Shown here: piece after piece, positions 55,872 to 64,000 of the stretch
Layout of the letters: the number at the start of each line of letters is the position of its first letter
Position numbering within the stretch: the stretch's first letter is position 1
Notes under the pieces: generated by a model
What the model saw: only the letters and a program-made list of their open reading frames with translations
What the model was told of the DNA's origin: nothing
Database searches by the model: none
Position numbers and translations under genes: made by a program
From: Microbacterium imperiale
Lineage (GTDB): Bacteria > Actinomycetota > Actinomycetes > Actinomycetales > Microbacteriaceae
Assembly (NCBI RefSeq): GCF_017876655.1
Contig: NZ_JAGIOK010000001.1
Location: 1,240,001 to 1,304,000, forward strand
Direction: 5' to 3'
Length of the DNA: 64,000 bases

Positions 55872-56739
55872 GGGCGACGAGCTCCCGCGCGAGGCGCAGG
55901 TAGGCCTGCGCGGCCTGATGCTCCGGCGCGAAGGTGATGATCGGCACGCCGGCGACCGACGCGTCGGGGAACTTGACGGTGCGGCCGATGACGGTCTCGA
56001 GGACGTCGTCGCCGAACGCCTCGACCACGCGCTCGAGCACCTCGCGGGAGTGCAGGGTGCGCGGGTCGTACATCGTCGCGAGGACGCCGTCGAGCTCGAT
56101 CGAGGGGTTGAGTCGGTCGCGCACCTTGTCGATCGTCTCGATGAGCAGCGCGACGCCGCGCAGTGCGAAGAACTCGCACTCGAGCGGGATGAGCACGCCG
56201 TGGCTGGCGGTCAGCGCGTTGACGGTGAGCAGCCCGAGCGAGGGCTGGCAGTCGACGAGGATGACGTCGTAGTCGCCCGACACGTTGCGCAGCACGCGCG
56301 AGAGGATCGTCTCGCGCGCGACCTCGTTGACGAGATGCACCTCGGCGGCCGACAGGTCGATGTTCGCGGGGATGACGTCGAGCCCGGGCACCGAGGTCGA
56401 CACGATCACCTCGCGCGGGTCGCGCTTGGTGTCCAGCAGCAGGTCGTAGATCGTCGGGACGTCGTGCGTCGCAATACCCAGACCCGCCGACAGCGCGCCC
56501 TGCGGGTCGAAGTCGACGGCGAGCACCCGGCGGCCGTACTCGGCGAGCGCGGCGGCGAGGTTGATGGTCGTCGTGGTCTTGCCGACGCCGCCCTTCTGGT
56601 TGCACAGCGCGATGATGCGTGCCGGGCCGTGACCGTCGAGCTTCGGCGGGGTCGGAAAACCTCGGTAGGGGCGACCGGTGGGTCCGATCGGGGTGTCTTC
56701 CGTGGGGGCCTTCCCGGCCTTCCGCGACTTGTCCGTCAC
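55855..56739 (-). CDS. ParA/Soj-family ATPase
   Basis: A 294-aa deviant-Walker ATPase. The P-loop is CNQKGGVGKTTTTINLA (about residues 46-62), with DFDPQGALSAGLG and the Walker B VDCQPSLGLLT. This is the scpAB-linked ParA, distinct from the origin-linked chromosome-partition ParA. GTG 56739 has GGAG 7 nt upstream; the frame is open upstream but antisense-like. It lies 101 bp downstream of the thioredoxin-like gene. Confidence 0.92.
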   Translation of the reverse strand: MTDKSRKAGKAPTEDTPIGPTGRPYRGFPTPPKLDGHGPARIIALCNQKGGVGKTTTTINLAAALAEYGRRVLAVDFDPQGALSAGLGIATHDVPTIYDLLLDTKRDPREVIVSTSVPGLDVIPANIDLSAAEVHLVNEVARETILSRVLRNVSGDYDVILVDCQPSLGLLTVNALTASHGVLIPLECEFFALRGVALLIETIDKVRDRLNPSIELDGVLATMYDPRTLHSREVLERVVEAFGDDVLETVIGRTVKFPDASVAGVPIITFAPEHQAAQAYLRLARELVARGAVA

Positions 56740-56840
56740 CGAGACTCCTGCTTTCCGTAGCGTGCGATCGATTCTCGCACAGGCATGCACGCGGCGCGGG
56801 GAGACCTTCCGGGCGAGGCGCGACCGGATTCCGCGAGCCG

Positions 56841-57932
56841 CTACCGGATTCCGCGCAGGGTCTCGACGTCGACGAGCCCCGAGCGCAGCGACCCTCCGGC
56901 GATGAGGCTCGGGATCGCGAGGGTGCGGATGTCGTTCTCGACCACGCCCCGCACCCGCTCGAGCTCGGCGGCGACCGTCGGAGAGTCCGCGAGGGCGTGC
57001 ACGGCGGCGAGGTCGTCCGGCGTGTACCCCGCTTCGACGAGCCAGTCGTCGAGCTGGCGCTGAGCCGCCTCCGGTGAGGCTGCGTTCATCCACGTCTGGG
57101 CGGCGGTCCCGTCGGCGACGGTGCCTGTGAAGAGGCGCTCGATCACGAACCAGTCGGGGGTCAGGACGGATGCCGCTGCCCCGGCGGGGGCCGACCGGTC
57201 CTGCTCGTGCAGCCGCAGCGCGGTGAGCACCCGTGCGATGAGCGGCGAGTTCGCGAACCGCGGGCCGGTCTCGGACTGGATCGGGTAGACGAGGTACGTC
57301 AGGTTGTTCGCCTCCGCGAACCCCGACTCGCGGACGTTCTCGAGCAGCTGCGCGCAGAAGCGGCATCCGGGGTCGATGATCTCGACGGCGGTCGGCAGGC
57401 CCTCGCGATAGCCGCCGAGGTACGTCGCCGCGACGGGTGCGAAGTCGGCGGCATCCCAGGTGCGCAGCCGGCTCGGCACGGCAGCGATCGTCTCGGCGAG
57501 CGACGAGACCTCGGCCCCCACCGCGCCGATCAGGTCGCCGCGGCCGAGGAGCTCGGCGAAGCCCGGGGCTGCGTCGATCGAGCACATCTCCGCGGCCAGC
57601 GAGCACGATTGCGCGTTCTGCTTGTCGCAGGTGCCGTAGACGTAGAGGTTCAGCCCGCTGCGGCCGAGGAGGTACACGCTCAGGATCATCGACAGGACGA
57701 GCAGCCAGGCGATGATCTCGATCCCGATGCTCGCGGGACGCACGAGGCGTGGCGCCCGGGTCGCGAGCGGCGCGAGGATCGACGACTTCACGTCGTCGCG
57801 GAAGGTCGTGTCGCACGGCCGGAAGGTCACGCGCCGCCAGGTGCATCCCCACGCTCGCCGCAGCAGGCGCCGGTACTTCGCCGAGACCGCCGACCCCAGC
57901 AGCACGACGATGAACGCGACGATGCAGACCAT
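56841..57932 (-). CDS. Membrane-anchored thioredoxin/DsbA-like protein
   Basis: A 363-aa protein with hydrophobic segments at about residues 1-17 and 68-92, then a large extracytoplasmic region. Three cysteines (C102, C110, C117) follow the second helix. A thioredoxin-like active site C190-RF-C193 sits in EIIDPGCRFCAQLLENV, and the cis-proline equivalent is P341 in LAIPSLIAGG, separated by a helical insertion as in DsbA. It starts 1 nt after the aminotransferase stop, in one operon with VKOR, so it is probably the thiol oxidase that VKOR regenerates. Substrates are unknown. Confidence 0.8.
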   Translation of the reverse strand: MVCIVAFIVVLLGSAVSAKYRRLLRRAWGCTWRRVTFRPCDTTFRDDVKSSILAPLATRAPRLVRPASIGIEIIAWLLVLSMILSVYLLGRSGLNLYVYGTCDKQNAQSCSLAAEMCSIDAAPGFAELLGRGDLIGAVGAEVSSLAETIAAVPSRLRTWDAADFAPVAATYLGGYREGLPTAVEIIDPGCRFCAQLLENVRESGFAEANNLTYLVYPIQSETGPRFANSPLIARVLTALRLHEQDRSAPAGAAASVLTPDWFVIERLFTGTVADGTAAQTWMNAASPEAAQRQLDDWLVEAGYTPDDLAAVHALADSPTVAAELERVRGVVENDIRTLAIPSLIAGGSLRSGLVDVETLRGIR

Positions 57933-57933
57933 G

Positions 57934-59178
57934 TCACAGTCCCCGCAGCATCGGCTCGAGCACGGCGAGGGCGGCGTCGACGTCGTCGGGGGTGTTGTGC
58001 GCGCCGAGGCTGAAGCGCACGAGCGGCGGCAGGCCGCGCCGGCCGGCGAGCCAGTGGTGCGCGCAGAAGTGCCCGCTGCGCACCTCGACCCCCGCCCGCG
58101 AGAGGAACACTGCGAGCCGGTGCGCGTCGACGCGATGGGGGCGGACCGACATCACGGCGGACGGGGCGGGACTTTCGACCGTCAGGTTCGGCATCCGCTC
58201 CAGACCGGCGGCGAGCCGCTCGGCGAGCGCCCGCTCATCGGCCTCGATCGCCGGCAGCTGCGGCACGAACCAGCGCAGCGCCGCGCCGAAGCCGATGATC
58301 GCGCTGCCGGGCAGCGACCCCGGCTCGAGGCGCGTGTGCAGGTCGGGCAGCAGCTCGTAATCGTCCTCGCCGACGCGGGCCACCTGTCCCCCGCCGAGGA
58401 ACATCGGCTCGAGCGCGTCGAGCAGAGCGGATGTCGCGACGACGAGTCCCAGCGTCGGCCCGTACATCTTGTGCGCCGAGAAGCAGAATGCGTCGGCGCC
58501 GACCCCGCGCAGACGCGAGAGGGCGTGAGGCGCCGCCTGCGCGGCATCCACGATGACGACGCCTCCTCGGCGATGCGCCCGCTCGACGAGTTCGGCGAGA
58601 CCCGACGTGAAGGTGCCGTCGACGTTGTCCATCGCCGAGACGACGAGGAGGGCATCCGACAGGTCGGTGTCGCCGATGACCGGTGACCCGTCGGATGCCC
58701 GGTCGACGACGAGCCGCGGGATGCCCGCGCGCCGGGCGAAGGTCATGGTCGAGAGGAAGACGGCGTTGTGCTCGGTGTGCGTCGTAATCACCCGAGCGAA
58801 CCGTCCGGGAGGAAGCTGATGCAGCAGCGCGTTGAGCCCGGCGGTCGTGTTGGCCGTGAAGGCGCAGGCGTAGCGGCGCGACGACAGGGCGAACGCGTCG
58901 AGCACGGCGCGGCGGACGGCGGCGATCTCATCGTCGACACGCCGTCCGGCCTCGTACTGCACGCGTCCTCCGCACGCGCCGCCGTCACGGTCATGGGCCA
59001 AGACGGCGTCGAGCACCGGCTGGGGGCGCAGCGTCTGGCACGCGGAGTCGAAGGCCAGCCGCGTGACCGGCACGTGCGCGAAGCCGTCACGGCGTGCGGC
59101 CGCGCGGATGCCGGCGGCATCCGGCAGTGGGCGGGGCGGCTGCCGGTCGGGGCGGCGGCGCAGGCGACCCCCGAGCAT
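57934..59178 (-). CDS. Class V aminotransferase, cysteine desulfurase/selenocysteine lyase-like
   Basis: A 414-aa PLP enzyme. The Schiff-base lysine is K237 in CFSAHKMYGPTLG; D211 and Q214 (VDAAQAAPH) hold the cofactor ring. H137 in THTEHNA and the loop cysteine C372 in VRSGHFCAHHW occupy the positions of the SufS catalytic residues, so sulfur or selenium abstraction is possible. VRFSLGAHNTPDDVD is the standard C-terminal motif. Start ATG 59178 overlaps the VKOR stop (TGATG). No SufU/E or Fe-S scaffold gene is next to it, so the acceptor is unclear. Confidence 0.85.
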   Translation of the reverse strand: MLGGRLRRRPDRQPPRPLPDAAGIRAAARRDGFAHVPVTRLAFDSACQTLRPQPVLDAVLAHDRDGGACGGRVQYEAGRRVDDEIAAVRRAVLDAFALSSRRYACAFTANTTAGLNALLHQLPPGRFARVITTHTEHNAVFLSTMTFARRAGIPRLVVDRASDGSPVIGDTDLSDALLVVSAMDNVDGTFTSGLAELVERAHRRGGVVIVDAAQAAPHALSRLRGVGADAFCFSAHKMYGPTLGLVVATSALLDALEPMFLGGGQVARVGEDDYELLPDLHTRLEPGSLPGSAIIGFGAALRWFVPQLPAIEADERALAERLAAGLERMPNLTVESPAPSAVMSVRPHRVDAHRLAVFLSRAGVEVRSGHFCAHHWLAGRRGLPPLVRFSLGAHNTPDDVDAALAVLEPMLRGL

Positions 59179-59774
59179 CACAGGCTCCCCAGCACGTCGA
59201 GCCGCAGCTGGGCGGCGACGGCGATCACGAGGTAGTCGATGACGACGACCAGGGGCGTCCAGGCGAGCAGCACGGCACCGACGCGTTCGGGTGCGCTCCC
59301 CCACAGGCCCGCCCGCAGGCTCCAGCCGACGGTCGACCAGAACAGCGGAATGGTGACGAGCCAGACCACCATGCACCACGGGCAGAGCGAGCCGTACTCG
59401 AAGATGCTGCGGAAGGCGAGCACGTGCACGAAGACGAACGCCCCCGCGACGAACGCCGCGAACACCCGCCAGTACCAGGCGCGAAGCCCCGCCGGGGCGG
59501 CGAGAGCCGAGACGCCGGCGAACACCGCGCCCGGGAAGAGCACGAGCCCGATGATCGAGTTGCTGAAGCCCAGCAGGTTGCCGCCCGGGCTGAGGAGGTT
59601 GGGGCCGCACGTGACGATCGGGCTGATGTCGCACGAGATCAGGGCCTCGGCGCCACGCAGCTGGCCGATGTACTCGTGGTACAGCAGGAACGACACGACC
59701 CACCCGAGCACACCCGCCACGATCCACCCGATCGCGAGCGCACGACCGGGGCGCACCGCGCGGCCGGGGGTCAT
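59178..59774 (-). CDS. Vitamin K epoxide reductase (VKOR) family protein
   Basis: A 198-aa inner-membrane disulfide-generating protein with four to five helices. The quinone-proximal active site is C131-PW-C134, and the loop pair C48 and C56 (ISCDISPIVTCG) relays electrons from a thioredoxin-like partner. GFSNSIIGLVLFP is also family typical. In Actinobacteria VKOR replaces DsbB. It opens a three-gene operon with the aminotransferase and the membrane thioredoxin-like protein; a 140-bp gap separates it from xerD. Confidence 0.92.
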   Translation of the reverse strand: MTPGRAVRPGRALAIGWIVAGVLGWVVSFLLYHEYIGQLRGAEALISCDISPIVTCGPNLLSPGGNLLGFSNSIIGLVLFPGAVFAGVSALAAPAGLRAWYWRVFAAFVAGAFVFVHVLAFRSIFEYGSLCPWCMVVWLVTIPLFWSTVGWSLRAGLWGSAPERVGAVLLAWTPLVVVIDYLVIAVAAQLRLDVLGSL

Positions 59775-59848
59775 GCTGCCATCCTCCGTCGCGGCGGGTC
59801 AGCGGCATCCGCCCCATCACCGGGAAAAACCGGCCCCTCAGGAACCGT

Positions 59849-59932
59849 GCAGGGCAGCGCCCGGGGGTCGCCGCAGCGTGCCCGAGGGTGGCCTCGGCGC
59901 GCCCGCGGGTGGCCTCAGCGCGCCCGGGGGTG
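59849..59932. repeat. Four 21-bp tandem repeats at the 3' end of xerD
   Basis: Four consecutive 21-bp units, 59849-59869, 59870-59890, 59891-59911 and 59912-59932, share the pattern GC-x-GGG/CTC-x-GCGC/TGCCCG-x-GGGTG. The last unit contains the xerD stop codon and final codons; the others lie in the gap before VKOR. The unit farthest from xerD is the most divergent. Because 21 is a multiple of three, the frame would stay open past the repeats if the stop were lost. Confidence 0.8.
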
Positions 59933-60838
59933 AGATGTCGCGTAGATCTCGCGCAGCGCGTCCACGGTGACGTGGGTGTAGATCTGGGTCGTCGCCACCG
60001 AGGCGTGACCGAGCAGCTCCTGCACGACGCGAACGTCGGCCCCGCCCTGCAGCAGGTGCGTCGCGAACGAGTGGCGCAGCGTGTGCGGCGACACGTGCGC
60101 GGTGAGACCCGCGCCCTCGGCCGCCCGCTGGATGATGAGCCAGGCGCTCTGCCGCGACAGCGGCGCACCCCGCACGCCGAGGAAGAGGCGCGGCGTCGCC
60201 CGGCCGCGGCGCGACAGCTCGGGCCGTGCTCGGGCCAGGTACGCGTCGACCGCGGCGCGCGCGTACGAGCCGACCGGCACGACCCGCTCCTTCGAGCCCT
60301 TGCCCCGCACGCGAAGGACGTCGCCGAGGGCGAGGTCGTCGACGTCGAGCTGCACGACCTCCGACACGCGCGCCCCGGTCGCGTACAGCAGCTCGAGCAG
60401 GGCCCGGTCGCGCAGCCCCGCGAGGTCGGTGGTCACGGCGTCGCCGGGCGCGGGGCCTGCGGCATCCAGCAGCCGCTCCACCTGATCGATCGTGAGGGCC
60501 TTCGGCAGCCGTCGCGGCGTCTTCGGAGGCCGCAGCCGCTGCGTGGGGTCGCCGGCGACCAGCCCCTCGCGGGCGAGGAACCGGTGCAGGCCGCGCAGGG
60601 ACGACTGCAGACGCGCGAGCGACGTCGCCGCGGGCGGTGGATCGGCCGCAGCGGCCTGCTCCGCGAATCGGGTCACGACCTCGGCGGTCACGGCCGCCGC
60701 GTCGTCGATGCCCTGCTCGCCGAGCCACGCCGTGTAGGCGTCGAGATCACGCCGGTAGGCCGCGACGGTGTGCGCCGACAGGCCACGTTCGACCGAGATG
60801 TGACGCAGGTAGGCCGCGACGGCGCGCTCGAGGCGCAC
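59915..60838 (-). CDS. xerD: Tyrosine recombinase XerD
   Basis: A 307-aa site-specific recombinase that resolves chromosome dimers at dif with XerC. Catalytic residues are R157 (ATGARVSEV), K180, H252 and R255 ([10 protein letters not shown]), H278 (LLGHASV) and nucleophile Y287 (TTQIYTHV). The N-terminal SAM-like domain is complete. GTG 60838 lies one base after the NUDIX stop. The 3' end lies in a tandem repeat. Confidence 0.95.
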   Translation of the reverse strand: MRLERAVAAYLRHISVERGLSAHTVAAYRRDLDAYTAWLGEQGIDDAAAVTAEVVTRFAEQAAAADPPPAATSLARLQSSLRGLHRFLAREGLVAGDPTQRLRPPKTPRRLPKALTIDQVERLLDAAGPAPGDAVTTDLAGLRDRALLELLYATGARVSEVVQLDVDDLALGDVLRVRGKGSKERVVPVGSYARAAVDAYLARARPELSRRGRATPRLFLGVRGAPLSRQSAWLIIQRAAEGAGLTAHVSPHTLRHSFATHLLQGGADVRVVQELLGHASVATTQIYTHVTVDALREIYATSHPRAR

Positions 60839-60839
60839 C

Positions 60840-63099
<2,260 letters not shown>

Positions 63100-63111
63100 C
63101 TATTCTATCAG

Positions 63112-64000
63112 TCACGAACGGGCGAGGCCGAGCAGTTCGCGAGCGTGCTCGATCGCGGCATCCGAATCCGGCAGGCCCGACAGCAGCCGGGCCATCTCGG
63201 CCTCGCGCTCGGCGCCCTCCAGACGGCGGACGCTGGATGCCGTCACCGACCCGTCGTTCGACTTCACGACCGTCAGGTGGTTCGAGGCGAAGGCGGCGAC
63301 CTGCGCCAGGTGCGTCACGGCGATCACCTGGCTCGTCTCGGCGAGCCGGGCCAGCCGGCGCCCGACCTCGATCGCGGCGGCGCCGCCGATGCCGGCATCC
63401 ACCTCGTCGAACACGAACGTCGGGACCGGGTCGGTTCCGGCGATCACGACCTCGATCGCGAGCATCACGCGGCTGAGCTCTCCGCCCGATGCGCCACGTG
63501 CCACGGGGCGCGGCTCGGCGCCGGGGTGGGGCGCCAGCAGGATCGTGACGTCGTCGCGACCTGCCGCCGTCGGCGTGCCGGGCTCGACGCGCACCACGAG
63601 GCGGGCATCCGGCAGGGCGAGCTCGCGCAACTCGGCGGTGACCGCGGCGCCCAGCTCCTCGGCGGCGAGGGTGCGAGCCGCGGTGAGGGCCTCGGCTGCG
63701 GCGTCGAGCTCATCCGAGAGCTGGTCGCGCTGCGCTGTCAGTCGTTCGATGCGGTCGCCGTCGTCGTCGAGTTCGACCAGGCGCGCCGAGCCCGTCTCGA
63801 GCAGGGCGAGCGCGTCGTCGAGCGTGCCGTGGACGCGCAGCAGCGCGCCGAGAGCGGCCCGCCGCTCCTCGACGGCGGCGAGCTCCTGCGGCCCGCCCTC
63901 GTCGAGATCGGCGAGGTAGGCGCTCAGGCCCGTCACGAGGTCGGCGGCACGGTAACCGAGGTCGGCGAGCGGTTCGACGAACTCCGCCAGCGCGGGATCG
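63112..64000 (-). CDS. recN: DNA repair protein RecN (C-terminal part)
   Basis: The 3' 296 codons of an SMC-like ATPase in double-strand-break repair; the gene continues past 64000. Visible are the coiled-coil region (LADLDEGGPQELAAVEERRA), ABC signature GASGGELSRVMLAIE, Walker B TFVFDEVDAGIGG and the C-terminal ITHLAQVAAFASNH. It sits directly upstream of pyrG on the same strand. Confidence 0.95.
   Translation of the reverse strand, partial: DPALAEFVEPLADLGYRAADLVTGLSAYLADLDEGGPQELAAVEERRAALGALLRVHGTLDDALALLETGSARLVELDDDGDRIERLTAQRDQLSDELDAAAEALTAARTLAAEELGAAVTAELRELALPDARLVVRVEPGTPTAAGRDDVTILLAPHPGAEPRPVARGASGGELSRVMLAIEVVIAGTDPVPTFVFDEVDAGIGGAAAIEVGRRLARLAETSQVIAVTHLAQVAAFASNHLTVVKSNDGSVTASSVRRLEGAEREAEMARLLSGLPDSDAAIEHARELLGLARS

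Noticed and set aside
59775..59848. Terminator around CCGGGAAAAACCGG upstream of VKOR
   Set aside because: Only four base pairs and placed upstream of the gene rather than after xerD; too weak to call.

Overview
The window is high-GC actinobacterial chromosome, most likely from Microbacteriaceae and close to Microbacterium. Support: the ATP-dependent LigC plus stand-alone LigD-type polymerase pair, SseB-family protein, two DUF7882-type small proteins, a DUF222/HNH (13E12-type) gene, and the actinobacterial housekeeping block recN-pyrG-NUDIX-xerD-parA-scpA-scpB-rluB-tyrA-cmk-der. It is gene dense, with many 1-8 nt start/stop overlaps, and no CRISPR array, rRNA operon, insertion sequence or prophage was seen. 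The first gene (DUF6350-like) and the last (recN) run off the ends.

Layout. 1-6 kb: DUF6350-like protein, purine permease, sucCD (TCA cycle) and a NarL/DesK-type two-component system. 6-12 kb: a small membrane exporter-like protein, a fatty acyl-CoA ligase, an FAD/Rieske oxidoreductase, and a TetR regulator next to a glutaryl-CoA-dehydrogenase-like gene that carries two operator-like palindromes. 12-20 kb: cell-surface genes (a WxL-interacting-type protein, an alkaline phosphatase with a C-terminal WxL-like domain, a PAP2 phosphatase with an LAxTG-type anchor), an AI-2E-type transporter and LigC. 20-27 kb: ThrE exporter, LigD-type polymerase, SseB, PcrA/UvrD helicase, an aberrant tRNA-Met(CAT), a small conserved protein and a fatty-acid desaturase. 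27.5-30 kb: two divergent DUF7882 paralogues around a 69-aa protein, and an AraC regulator. 29.7-35.6 kb (minus): a compact run of GDPD, PAS/HisKA kinase, ABC ATPase, ABC-2 permease and GAF kinase with no response regulator. 35.7-44.3 kb: a Bax inhibitor/YccA protein, then a ROK-regulated sugar ABC importer with GH38 alpha-mannosidase. 44.4-47.4 kb: anaerobic ribonucleotide reductase nrdDG behind tandem NrdR-like boxes. 47.4-50 kb: DUF2809, a NUDIX-NYN-like fusion, and the DUF222/HNH gene with an SOS-like box over its start. 50.2-64 kb (minus): the housekeeping block, interrupted between xerD and parA by a three-gene thiol-redox cassette (VKOR, class V aminotransferase, membrane thioredoxin-like protein).

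Functional themes are extracytoplasmic phosphate release (alkaline phosphatase, PAP2, GDPD), mannoside uptake and cleavage, low-oxygen dNTP synthesis, end-joining DNA repair, and extracytoplasmic disulfide formation. The points most worth following up are the VKOR/aminotransferase/thioredoxin cassette, the phosphatase-WxL fusion beside its putative WxL-binding partner, the two-kinase ABC operon, and the hairpin that buries the thrE ribosome-binding site. All functional statements rest on reading motifs and gene order; no database search was run.
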